From Macrolepiota albuminosa (Eukaryota; Basidiomycota; Agaricomycetes; Agaricales; Agaricaceae): a stretch of DNA of 64,000 nucleotides. Below, piece after piece: positions 9,642-19,511 of this stretch; position 1 is the stretch's first letter; every line of letters begins with the position of its first letter. Location of the stretch: NCBI GenBank assembly GCA_027475525.1, contig JAMWFC010000082.1:1364001-1428000 (forward strand), read 5' to 3'. The position numbers were made by a program, and so were the translations under genes. The notes beneath the pieces are model-generated. The model searched no databases. It was not told the origin of the DNA and saw only the letters and a program-made list of their open reading frames with translations.

Positions 9642-10002
9642 ACCCTTGTATACTTTATTGTGTACGTCCATTCCGAGTATCTCACTCGAACCATTTGAGC
9701 TGATACGCACTCTAGAGTTGCGTGTAGATACAGCGGACCCAGAGGAGGGGTCATCTTTTTTGTTTTTTTTTATTATTTTGTTTATATATACTATTTGCTT
9801 CTACTGCTGGCGTCCCCTGCGCCTGTGTCTGATAAGGACTGCTATCTCTAGTGTCCACCGACACATCCTCAGTGCGCATGAGTACTAACGCCTTCCAGCC
9901 ACGCAACACGCGTGCATTATCCGTTGTTGCACTACCGTGCATCTCTCATCTCGCTCTACCTCCCTTTTGTCAAGACCGAATATTCGGTCTCATTGGGGGG
10001 TA
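9642..10002 (+). promoter_or_regulatory. T1 3' noncoding region with 18-bp palindrome and polypurine tract
   Basis: No gene seen in 361 bases. A T-rich tract lies near 9752-9790. A perfect palindrome AGACCGAATATTCGGTCT sits at 9973-9990, followed by CATTGGGGGGTA, the probable polypurine tract that primes plus-strand synthesis, directly against the LTR. T6 has the same pairing: AGACCG-5nt-CGGTCT at 44589-44605, then GATTGGGGGGTG. The hairpin next to the PPT is therefore a conserved family feature. Confidence 0.7.
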
Positions 10003-10252
10003 TGTAACGGAGTTACCCGTGTCACTAGCGTCCACGACGCTATACTTGTTTAATGTAGTATTACGTAAGACAACATCTTGTTTTCACTCTAAGTACTAGT
10101 CAATCCGATACTGCGGTCTGATTTAGCACTTGTGTGATACACACAGGATAGTTCTAACCCGTAACTAAAGTACTAGTCAATCCGATACTGCGGTCTGATT
10201 TAGCACTTGTGTGATACACACAGGATAGTTCTAACCCGTAACTACGGTTACA
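10003..10252 (+). repeat. T1 3' LTR (TGTAACGG...GGTTACA)
   Basis: It starts TGTAAC right after the polypurine tract and ends GGTTACA, giving TG...CA termini with short inverted ends. The length is 250 bp, but 77 bp of that is an exact tandem copy (10091-10244), so the genuine LTR may be 173 bp. T6 LTRs are 227 bp and share the TGTA(A/G)CG start and GTTACA end. The following five bases (ccggg) are the predicted target duplication; its partner would be left of the window. Confidence 0.8.
10091..10244 (+). repeat. Perfect 77-bp tandem duplication no. 1 (in T1 LTR)
   Basis: 10091-10167 is repeated exactly at 10168-10244. The match is exactly 77 bases, with mismatches on both sides. It is one of six such duplications with the same period; probably an unmerged assembly overlap. 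Confidence 0.97.
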
Positions 10253-10256
10253 CCGG

Positions 10257-11935
10257 GTGGACACTCCTAGTACAGACGACACGCTATGCTACATCAACGA
10301 GCTCACGCGTGGCAACCATGAACAATGTCCCACGCCCGTGCCTGCCCTGGCCCCTCTGGAACCCAACTTCCGCCGCGACCTGCCACCCCACTTCAACCTA
10401 CGAAACCCCCCGCGACCCCCGATGCAAGCACGACTCTCCCGGGCTGAACGACCCCCGCGCAACCTGGCACCCGACCCAGCACCCGGCCCCCCCTGATCGA
10501 CCCAACATCACCGAACCCTCCCCAACCGCCTCCGCCACCCCCAGCCAAACCTCAAGGACAACCCCCAGGCCCTCCACTTCCGCCACCCCCTGCGTAGAGA
10601 CCCAGGCCCCCTCCTGGCAGGAACGAACCCCCCCGGGCGTGGACCCCCAGGTGAGCCACCCAGAGGAGGACCTCCCGGCAGGTGGGGTCCCGCCCTTGGT
10701 GCTTTTCCTCCTACTATTACAATGCTGGCCCCCCTCCCTGCAACGCTGCCAAACCGGACGACGCTCGCGACGCCCTCGCCCACGAAGGACGACTGGACAT
10801 TCAAAAGCCTGACACTTTCACAGGCCGGGACCCCTGAAAATGGCGTACCTTCCTCACTCAGTGTCTCAATACATTTCAGGCAAAGCTGCTCACGTTTCAG
10901 GTTGACAGCTCCCAGGTGGCCTTTGCCGCATCGTACCTCCAGGGGATCGCCTTCGATCACTACATGGCCCTCATCCAGTTCAACCCCAACAACCTGGCAC
11001 TCGCCTGCTGGCAAGCCTTTGTCGACAAGTTCTCCGGGAAATTTGGAATCTACGACACCGTGGCTGAGGCCAAGGACAACCTCTTCAACCTCCGGATGCG
11101 CTCTGAAGAGCGTTTCACTACCTTCATCGTACGTTTTGAAAAGAAAGCTTACGAGACAGGTTGGAATTACAGCGCCCTCCAGTACGCCCTCCGCTGCGCC
11201 CTACCACAACGTATCAAGGACGTCCTCCGACTCGCCCCAAAGCAACCCTCCTATGACAGATACAAGGCCCTCGTCATGCAGATCGACCAACGTTATTGGG
11301 AAGACCGCAGCGAGTACTCAAACTCCCGACCCTCCTGGAACCCTAGGGGAGGACCCTCTTGGCCCTCCGGCGAAGCCCCCAACCTCCAAGGTCGAAACCC
11401 CAGTCCTCCCACGTTCCCTGGTGGCCGACCCCCAGTGAGTCGCGGCCTGCCCAATGCTAACCCAGGCAGCGGCGCCCGCCCCCAGGCCCAACTCAACGCC
11501 GCCATGGCCGCCCACGACCCGGGTGACGTGCCAAGCCCCAAGGAACCCCTGGAAGACCCCGAAGACTTCAACTTCGCCGATGAATGGGACAAGAAGGCCC
11601 TCCGGGCCAACCGGCTTCAAAAGAAGGGACAACCCTGGATCGAAGTTCCGAAGGATGTGCAGGAACGGCGAAGGAGGGAAGGCGCGTGCATACTCTGCGG
11701 TGAGAAAGACCCTGGATCGAAGTTCCGAAGGATGTGCAGGAACGGCGAAGGAGGGAAGGCGCGTGCATACTCTGCGGTGAGAAAGACCACTTCATCTCCG
11801 AGTGCCCCCAACGACAGGTTATGGGACGTGCCACCTGGACCTTCAAAGGAGAGGACACCACCTACGAGTATTTGGAAAACGACCTGGCAATTTAGACCCG
11901 GAAAACGCCCTAAATCGCGGAATCGACCCTGACGT
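10257..11935 (+). pseudogene. gag: T2 gag, broken
   Basis: A Pro-rich N-terminal part (10257 on) stops at TGA 10494. The capsid region resumes near 10707 in another frame and is broken by TGA at 10835-10837, where relatives have Arg. It then reads on from about 10838 through the typical Gag block (L-Q-G-I-A-F-D-H-Y, F-G-I-Y-D, A-L-P-Q-R-I-K-D). A CCHC knuckle (C-X2-C-X4-H-X4-C) is encoded near 11764-11805, but the 77-bp duplication at 11632-11788 puts it out of frame with the capsid. A TAG follows near 11893, after which the protease frame is one base back; this may be a -1 shift or simple decay. Confidence 0.8.
11632..11788 (+). repeat. Perfect 77-bp tandem duplication no. 2 (T2 gag knuckle)
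   Basis: Sequence from 11632 recurs 77 bases later without a mismatch (80 matching bases, 3 beyond the unit). As 77 is not a multiple of 3, it shifts the frame in the middle of the CCHC knuckle. See the finding on the common 77-bp period. Confidence 0.97.
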
Positions 11936-13489
11936 CTTCTCCGCCCCGGTTTCCCATCTCCGCTCCATGACACTCGTACAGGACACCCTCATGGCTTACC
12001 TACCCTCCCACTCCTCGCACTCCCTCCTCCTCAACACCCGCCTCACCCCCTCCGGAACCCCCCTCAACACCCTCGTAGACAGTGGCGCCACCGACAACTT
12101 CATCGACGAGGCATTGTCTACCTTGGCCCCGGAACCCGCGCAACGACTTCTGGTCCCGGTACAACTCTGCCTCTTTGACGGAGACGCCTCTACGGCGGGG
12201 GACATCATCCACTTTGTGTGTATGCCCATTACTTTCGCCAACGGACAGACTCACATCCTCTGGATGTTGATAACCAAACTCCACCTCTCCACACCCCTGG
12301 TCCTAGGGCTCCCGTGGCTCCGAGACACCAACCCCCGTATCGATTGGCAACATCTTACTCTTTGTCTGACCCGGGACCCGACGCCCAACGACCAACAACT
12401 CCCCTTCAACATCCCCCAACTTCCAAACCCTGCCCCGAAAGACAGGCCCCCACCACCCCCCAGGCTCCAGTCTCGCTTGTCCCGATCCTTTATCATCAAT
12501 GCCAGGCTGGACGGCGCCCCAGGACCGATAGCGGCCCTCATCGACAGCGGAGCCACGAGAGTTTTCATCAGTGACGCCCTCAATCTCCCCCATGACTCCC
12601 TCAACCAGCCCCTCCGCCTACAATGCCTCGACGGCACTCCCTCTGCCTCCGGCCCCATCCAGAGGTCTTATTTGGGACGCGTGACCCTGGACAACGACTA
12701 TGAGTTCATCTCCGACTTCCTGATCACGCGACTTCACGAATCAACCCCGATGGTGCTGGGACTACCCTGGCTGCACGACACAAACCCCAACATCGACTGG
12801 AGGACGCTCACCATGACCTTCCTGGGACCCGAAGACCACCCCTTGACCGCCGTGCACCTCTGGGCCCTAGGGAGCGACCCGGTGCCCAACACCCCCAGTA
12901 TGACAGCCGCACCCTCCCCACATACGCCACCCACGTCCTCGCCCACACCTGGCCGAGCCCGCAAGGTCCCTGATCGACCCCCAAACATTCCTCAGAACAA
13001 GTACAAAGAGCTGAACTACCCAGGCCAGTCTCAGACACACTTCAAACCCGCCCCAGCTGACACACCTGCGACCCTGATCGACCCGAACGCACTCAACATC
13101 AGGATTATTGGGGCCACCCCCTTCGCCTGCCTCATGAAGGATGGAACTCCCACATTTCAACTGCACACCTCGCCGTCTCTCCCGGAAGAGCACCTACGAG
13201 GGGACGCTATCCCCCTGGAGAAGAAAACTGAGGAGCAGATCCTCCGAGAAGTAGTTCCCCCAGAGTATCACGAATTCGCTGACGTATTCTCCGAAGGAGA
13301 CGCCAAGGAGATTCCCCTCCATCGACCTTACAACCACACGATCGATCTTGAGGAAGGAGTCGCCCCCCCTTTTGGCAAGGTGTACAACATGTCGGAGGTC
13401 AAGCTTCAGGCCCTCAAGGACTACCTCGACGAAATGCTTGGTAAGGGATTCATCCAACCCTCCGCCTCCGCCGCCGGAGCCCCGGTTCT
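11883..13489 (+). pseudogene. pol: T2 tandem retropepsin-like protease domains and RT linker
   Basis: One frame carries two complete retropepsin-like modules. The first has D-S-G-A-T at 12078-12092 and a later V-L-G-L-P-W-L with D-T-N-P-R-I-D-W. The second has D-S-G-A-T at 12543-12557 and again V-L-G-L-P-W-L with D-T-N-P-N-I-D-W. Retropepsins normally work as homodimers, so two in one chain could form an intramolecular dimer like pepsin. The linker to RT (about 13180-13410) has the usual E-F-A-D-V-F-S and Y-N-H-T-I-D-L features. The frame is cut from RT by the 77-bp duplication at 13413. It is listed as a pseudogene because the element is inactive; this part itself reads cleanly. Confidence 0.8.
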
Positions 13490-13566
13490 CTCAAGGACTA
13501 CCTCGACGAAATGCTTGGTAAGGGATTCATCCAACCCTCCGCCTCCGCCGCCGGAGCCCCGGTTCT
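13413..13566 (+). repeat. Perfect 77-bp tandem duplication no. 3 (protease-RT junction)
   Basis: 13413-13489 equals 13490-13566 exactly, with mismatches on both flanks. It moves RT into another frame relative to the protease; one copy would leave the two in the same frame. Confidence 0.97.
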
Positions 13567-14701
13567 ATTCACCAAGAAGAAGGACGGCTCGCTCCGACTC
13601 TGTGTCGACTACCGGGGACTCAATAAGATCACCAAGAAGAACCGCTACCCGCTCCCACTCATCAGCAATCTGGTCGATCAACTCCGCAGTGCCAAGGTCT
13701 ACACGAAGATCGACCTCCGCTCCGGTTACAACAACGTCCGCATCGCCCTGGGACATGAGTGGAAAACCGCGTTTCGCACGTGGTATGGTCTGTTTGAGTA
13801 TCTTGTAATGCCTTTCGGAATGACTAACTCCCCTGCCACGTTCCAATACTTCATGAACAACATCTTCTACAACATGAGCGACGTCTTCGTGATAGTCTAC
13901 CTGGACAACATACTCATCTATTCCAACTCGAAGGAGGACCACCAGAAGCATGTCCGGCAAGTCCTTGAACGCCTCTGGGAGCACAATCTCCATGCCAAGC
14001 CTGAGAAGTGTTCATTCTACACGGAAGAAGTCGAGTATTTTGGCGTCATCGTATCCCCAAATGGCGTTCGCATGGATCCCCACAAGGTCGAGGCTATCGT
14101 CAACTGGCCGCAGCCCCGGAACATGAAGGAAGTACAGTCCTTCCTGGGTTTCGCTAACTTCTACCAGAGGTTTATAGACAACTACTCCGGGATCACGAAA
14201 CCCCTTAACTGGCTCACGTGCAAGGATATTGCCTGGAACTGGGACAGTAAGTGCCAGAGCATCTTTAATCTGCTCAAGGAGGCTTTCACAGTCGCCCCTG
14301 TACTCCGGCACTACGACCTGGCTCTCCCGATCATCCTAGAATGTGATGCCTCCGACTATGCCATTGCTGAGATTCTCTCACAGATGGAGTCTGACAGTGG
14401 GGAGCCCTGGCCAGTTGCCTTCTACACCCGGTCCATGATCGATGCCGAGCTCAACTACGACATTTATGACAAGGAACTCCTTGCCATCGTCGAAGCCTTC
14501 AAGCAATGGTGGGCCTACCTTGAGGGAGCCCGGCACCGGATCCAGGTCTATTCGGATCATAATAACCTGCAGTACTTCACCACGACCAAGCAACTCAGTC
14601 GACGACAGGCCCGATGGTCTGAGATCCTCTCGGAGTACGACTTCACGATCCAGTACCACCCGGGACGACTTGGCGCTAAGCCCGATGCCCTCACCCATTG
14701 A
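13511..14701 (+). pseudogene. pol: T2 reverse transcriptase and RNase H, active site YLDN
   Basis: 396 codons without a stop. The RT reads L-C-V-D-Y-R-G-L-N near 13600, then [10 protein letters not shown], then Y-L-D-N-I-L-I-Y at 13898 on. The second catalytic Asp of Y-L-D-D is Asn here (AAC at 13907-13909, one G-to-A change), which should abolish polymerisation. RNase H has L-E-C-D-A-S-D near 14338, the [10 protein letters not shown] motif, and S-D-H-N-N-L near 14555. The tail P-D-A-L-T-H precedes the integrase. Confidence 0.88.
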
Positions 14702-14758
14702 CCGGACGTCTACCCCAAGAAGTCATTTGAGGCGGAACGCAATGCATTCAATCATCGC

Positions 14759-16282
14759 GTGGTGATCCCTCCCAAACATTTGAATGCCTTACTGATCTTA
14801 AACGAGGAAGGGATTCTGAGTCAGATCCGCCGCGCCTCCCGAGACAAGTACTTCACCGACCATGACCCCTGCAAACCCCCCGATGGACCTGACCGGGACC
14901 CCGCCTTCTCCCTGTCCCCTGACAAAAAACTCCTCCTCTGGAACGGCCACATCTACGTCCCAGATCATGCCTGACTTCGCTACGACGTCCTCCGACAACA
15001 CCACGACCACAAGCTCCGGGGACACCCTGGAATATGTAAGACCCTCCAGCTCATCTCCCGGACTTACTTTTGGCCAGAGTTGAAGAAGGACGTGACCCGT
15101 TACATTCGATCATGCGAACCCTGCCTCCAGGCCAAGGTCCCCCGACACCGACCGTACGAACTCCTGAAACCCCTGCTGGTTGGACGATGCCCCTGGTCCT
15201 CCATATCTCTGGACCACATCGTCAAGCTCCTGGAATCTAAAGGGTTCAATGCCATTCTCGTCGTTGTATGCAGGCTAACCAAACAGAGCATCTTCCTACC
15301 CTGCCATACCACGGACACCGCCCTGGACTTTGCCTGGCTGTTCCTCGAGCACATCTTTGCCAAACACAGTCTCCTGGACGACATTGTCTCCGACCGTGGC
15401 CCCCTCTTTGTGTCCAAGTTTTGGACTTCTCTGTGTAAGGCCCTTGAAGTAAAGACTAACCTCTCTACCGCCTACCACCCCGAAACTGACGGTCAAACCG
15501 AAAGGGTCAACCAGTCCCTTGAGCAGTACCTCTGGCTGTACATCAACTACTTGCAGGACGATTGGCGCGCCGAGCTCCCCCTGGCTGAGTTCATCTACAA
15601 CAACACGCCGCACTCTGCCACCGGGGTATCGCCTTTCTTTGCCAACAAAGGGTACCAGCCTCGACTGATGCTCTCACTCTGGGACATCCCGTCGCACGCC
15701 GCCCACGAGGTTGCCCAGGATCTCCAGTCTCTTCACAAATTTCTCCGGAAAGAAATCGACACCACGAACCAGGCCTATGCGAAACACGCCGACCGAAAAC
15801 GGGAAGACACCCCCGAATGAACCCCCGGGACAAAGGTATGGTTAGATCGATGCCACCTCTGCACCCGCCGGCCCTCCCCAAAACTTGATCACAAGCGCCT
15901 CGGCCCGTTCAAGATTCTGAAGAAGGTCTCATCCCACGCCTACAAGATCGAGCTCCCCCCGGGACTTAAGGGGCTGCACCCGGTATTCCACGTCCGCCTC
16001 CTGGAACGACACCCCCCGGATCCCTTCCCCGAACGACGACCCGAACCCCCTCCCCCGGTCGAGGTCGAGGACGAGTACCACTACGAGGTCGAAGACATCC
16101 TCGACTCCCGGAACATTCGTGGACGACCCCACTTCCTCGTACGATGGAAGGGATACAGCCCAGAGGACGACACTTGGGAACCGCGACAAAACCTCGAAGG
16201 TGCCCTCAACAAACTCCGGGACTTCCAGCAACGGCACCCGGGAGACGACCTCCCCGGGCGCAGGACTCACAGACGGCAGTAG
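14759..16282 (+). pseudogene. pol: T2 integrase and chromodomain, interrupted by stops
   Basis: The zinc domain is split by TGA near 14972 and continues H-H-D-H-K-L-R-G-H and C-E-P-C near 15110. The core has S-L-D-H-I near 15211, V-S-D-R-G near 15387 and Q-T-E-R-V-N near 15494, so the D, D and E are kept. Another TGA at 15818 precedes the C-terminal region (G-P-F-K-I-L-K-K and H-P-V-F-H-V). A clear chromodomain follows at about 16085-16215 ([15 protein letters not shown]). Both stops fall where CGA arginine is plausible. The stop of the whole frame is TAG 16280-16282. Confidence 0.85.
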
Positions 16283-16544
16283 TGGGCGTAACCCCCGCCT
16301 TTGGACTCAGCAGGGATTCAACTCCCACGTATACTTCTGTTTTTCCTTTCTCGATCTTGCTCTCTTTTAGTACCTTTCCCACAGTAGCCCCCCGGATTCT
16401 GGGCCAGGTACTCTTTCTCGTTTTCCCGCCACTTTACTTACATCATTAGAATACAACGTCCAAGTATGTACATTTTTCTAGAACTACATTTTACTACAGC
16501 TACGAGTCACGAGAACAAGCAAACGACAAGAAAAATGGAGGCCC

Positions 16545-18330
16545 CTAGAGCTGGGGCCCCGAGCTACCCTCACCCTCTCCTCCCCTCGGCCAACCCTGGA
16601 ACTCCTCCTCCACCGCCTCTGGACCATGTTCCTGCCAGACCTCCTCGGCCAGCTGGTCCCAAGACGGGAGCTGCTCACCCTCGTCTAGGATCCATTCAAA
16701 CCATGACTCCAGAGCTGGGACGTTTCTCCGGCGGTGCGCTACCACCAGCCTCCCCAACAAGTCCAGACCCTGCTCCACCCCGGGGTTCCCTCCCTCCGAC
16801 CGTAGCCCCTCTTGCAGGGACGCGAACGCTGCAGCGGCCCCGTCTAGGAGCAGGCAATGCTCCCAAGCCCAACTTGGAGATGTCAGTATCGACCCGACCA
16901 CGAGAAGAGGACACTCACTCAGGGAGGCCATGCGCCCGATGACCACATCCCGGCGCAGGGCCTCAACCAGCTCCGGACTCGAGGGACCTTGAGCCGGGAT
17001 CCCCACTCCCTGCTCCAGCCTGGCCCACATGGCGTCCAACCGGGCCTCGGCTCCTCCCCGGGCTACCCTTGCCTCCTCCAGCTCCCGGAGGGCGGTCTCA
17101 CAGTCCTCCTCCAGCCCCCTCCGGATTGCCGCCTCCTCCCTCGCCATCTCCTCTCGCTCCTCCCGCTCCTGGTCGGCCTGCTCGAGGCGCTCCTGCAGAG
17201 CCCTCACTTCGACGTCCAGCGGTCACCCCAACAATGGGGAAAATATCACCGGGGAGAGGCGCACTGGGAAAGCCAGGGACGGGGTCTGGGGAGCCGGGGA
17301 CGGGGTCTCCACGGGCAGGTGCGCCCTCTTAGACGGACCTGGTGAGGGGCTGGCTGACGCCCGCCTTTTCCCCTTGTCAGGGCGCCCCCCTCAACCCCCG
17401 TGACTCCCAGCCCTGGCCCGGGTCACCCGACGGGTAATCAGGACCATGGGCCGGCCCCGGCCCCCCACCCGGATGGCCCCCTGGCCCCCCGACCCCCCGC
17501 TAGACGTCTCTGCGAATGCCTCCCCCACCGGACCTGCCCCCTCCCCCACCAGCTCTACCCCCCCACCCAGTCCCGCTCCTCGACTCCCATCCTCTGGGTG
17601 ATCCCTTCCAGCGGCCACTCCTGCTCCTGGGAGACGCAACGTGCCCTCCACAGTGCCGACACGGAACACCACTCGTGATTGAAGCGGCAGGCTTTGCACA
17701 CGGACGTGTCCCGGTGGGACGAGGGGCTCGGGGCCTCAAACTGGCAGGGGACCATTCGTCGGGCGCAGTGCTTGCACTGCGCCGAAGTCAGCGAGGAAGA
17801 CCAGGGCTAGAAGGCCACTTACCGGTCCATTGCTCACACACCAGGCATGGGCGGAAAGACCCCAGCGCCTCTCCAGAGCCTCCCCAAACAACTCCTGCGT
17901 CATGGACGCCCACGCAACGCGTTGACCCTCCGGGACCTCCAACACAGTCCCTATCGCCATCTCAGAGCGGCGGAAACGGGAGGCAGGCAATCAAGGGCAG
18001 GGAGGGGGCTGCGGACAGGGAGGGCGGACCATCATCCACGCAAAGGTGGGCACGGGACGACTAGGATGGGACTCCGGAGAGGCACTGGGGCCTGCATTGG
18101 GAGCTGGCTGGGACCCGCCTCCGGAGCAGGACTGTTGCGTTGTTCTGGAAAAGGAAGGTCAGTGGCGATAAGCGGATGGCGCGGGAACACTCACGTTGTC
18201 AAACGAGCGCCACCACGCGCTCCCAGTCAAGATGGGCCCGGTACCGCGTGTTCCGGGCTCCCCACGCCATAAGGGGTGTGACCTCGTTAGTATCTGGGGG
18301 TGTCGGAGAATGCGTCGGTGTGCGCGACAT
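16545..18330 (-). pseudogene. T2 antisense multi-exon Cys-rich gene
   Basis: A minus-strand gene between pol and the 3' LTR. Exon 1 starts at ATG 18330 and meets a TGA just before a gtgagt donor (18194). A later exon reads from about 17959 to 17823, and a 46-nt GT-AG intron (17822-17777) leads to the Cys exon 17776-17555: C-X2-C-X6-C ... C-X2-C-X6-C. A third block, 17207-16545, is a Glu/Arg-rich coiled coil followed by a helical tail. Joins other than the 46-nt intron are uncertain. T3 carries a gene of the same plan in the same place and orientation. The cluster suggests a zinc-binding fold; the function is unknown. Confidence 0.6.
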
Positions 18331-18454
18331 AGTTGGGTTGATGGTAAAAAATTTTTTTCGTTACGTGGCAGGACAGGCGCCAGATCCCACGCTCCCTGGT
18401 CCGAACCTCCGGCTACGCACGCCTCGGAGGGTCTCGGCGCTGAGGGGGGGGTGA
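18331..18454 (+). promoter_or_regulatory. T2 region before the LTR with polypurine tract
   Basis: Holds the purine run TGAGGGGGGGGTGA at 18441-18454, flush with the LTR start, and a short A/T run near 18345-18357. The start of the antisense gene lies beside it, so the LTR may supply an antisense promoter. Confidence 0.6.
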
Positions 18455-19218
18455 TGTCACGACCCCTCCCCTCCGGAACCTCTCTGGGACACCCCCAGAG
18501 CCCCATCTGGGAACCCCTCTCATCGATCCCACAGCATGCCCCGCCCCCACAGCTGCCGATGCCGCCATCACACGCATCAATGACCGCCATCAGTCAGCCC
18601 TCCGGGACCCCTACATCACGGACCCTGGGATCAACCGCCATCAGCAATCGGATCATGCGATTTGCCTCCGGCCATCACGCATCACGCATTGCAACTCCCT
18701 CCACGCCAATTGATCGCACGTCCCCACATGCGCAATCCTGGTATACAGTTCCTACCCGCTATTCAATGACCTCCAGAACCCATTCCAGACACCCGGGGAC
18801 CCCAAGACCCGGCCCCGTAGTACTTATAGTATAGCTCCCCGTTGTATTCGCTAGTCTTGATATTACTTTGGTTATTGCGTGCCCTTTTGCTTGACTGGTA
18901 CACCTTGATTGGTACGCTTTGACTGGCACGCCTAAGTATTCACGTGCTCTAAGTTTGGTACGCACTTTGCGACTCTTAAGTTACTAACTTGGTCTTGTCT
19001 TAGAACCTCCATTTCACGACTCGACCCCCTCTAACCCTCAGTTACCTCCAACCCAAAACCCCCGGACTCTAATCCCTTCTCCCAGGATTACCCCTGTCCC
19101 CGTCTTGAACCCCGGAGTCCTAGCCCCGGAGTTCCAGACACCCGAGTATTCGTAGGTCAAGTCCGCATTGTAAGGGTGTTGCTTTCCCGGAAAGCCCCCG
19201 ACTCAGCGGAACCTGACA
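18455..19218 (+). repeat. T2 3' LTR, 764 bp (TGTCACGACC...CCTGACA)
   Basis: It starts TGTCA after the polypurine tract and ends TGACA, so the ends form a 5-bp inverted repeat with TG...CA. Right of it lies T3 LTR sequence starting in the middle, meaning T2 probably inserted into the 5' LTR of T3. No second copy is in the window for comparison. Confidence 0.8.
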
Positions 19219-19460
19219 GCCATGTTCACTTACCGCATCTTTCATAGGCGCTTTACCTTAGCGCTTGACACCTGCTGACCCCCGCTACCGACTTTACCCC
19301 ATTTTTCATAGGCACATTCTCTGGGACCTGCCCAGAACTCCCTCATCACTTTAGTGCGCCCCACGCAAGCTTTTGGTATGGTAACACTATTAATATATTT
19401 GTTACTGACCAAACTTTGGGCGTCATCAAATTGGAGCCCACCACGAGGGAACTTTAGGGC
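19219..19460 (+). repeat. T3 5' LTR fragment and primer binding site
   Basis: 19219-19438 is the right third of the LTR, also present at 29309-29518; both end in GTCATCA. The left part is cut off by the T2 LTR. Three bases on, TGGAGCCCACCACGAGGGA (19442 on) is the likely primer site because it starts with TGG, the complement of tRNA CCA. I could not assign the tRNA. Confidence 0.7.
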
Positions 19461-19511
19461 AGAATTCTGCCAGAAACCTGTCTCCAGCATAAGCACCATC
19501 TGCTAAAGCAG

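Larger units (their letters stand above)
1..10252 (+). mobile_element. T1: Ty3/gypsy retrotransposon with third ORF, left end outside window
   Basis: Gag with CCHC knuckle and protease motif, Pol with RT, RNase H, integrase and chromodomain-like tail, a 982-codon third ORF, a palindrome plus polypurine tract, and a 3' LTR occur in that order on one strand. The protease-RT-RNaseH-IN order is that of Ty3/gypsy (Metaviridae). All three reading frames are long and free of frameshifts, so this is the best preserved element in the window. The 5' LTR and primer binding site lie to the left. T6 (34222-44844) is a decayed member of the same family. The sequence after the LTR (10253 on) belongs to T2, so T1 probably sits inside T2. 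Confidence 0.93.
10253..19218 (+). mobile_element. T2: GC-rich chromovirus-type Ty3/gypsy element, 5' end absent
   Basis: It begins abruptly after the T1 LTR and runs gag, two protease domains, RT, RNase H, integrase, chromodomain, antisense gene, polypurine tract and one 764-bp LTR. Base composition is clearly richer in C and G than T4 or T5. There is no 5' LTR; the left part is probably beyond T1, outside the window. Several in-frame TGA codons and a changed RT active site show it is dead. The five bases after its LTR (gccat) are the predicted target duplication. Confidence 0.9.

Noticed and set aside
11840..11900. Programmed -1 frameshift between T2 gag and protease
   Set aside because: The protease frame is one base back, but no canonical X-XXY-YYZ heptamer is present and the element is decayed.
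16466..17699. Several plus-strand frames rich in Pro/Ser/Arg in T2
   Set aside because: They are the complement of the GC-rich antisense gene, with compositions typical of shadow frames.
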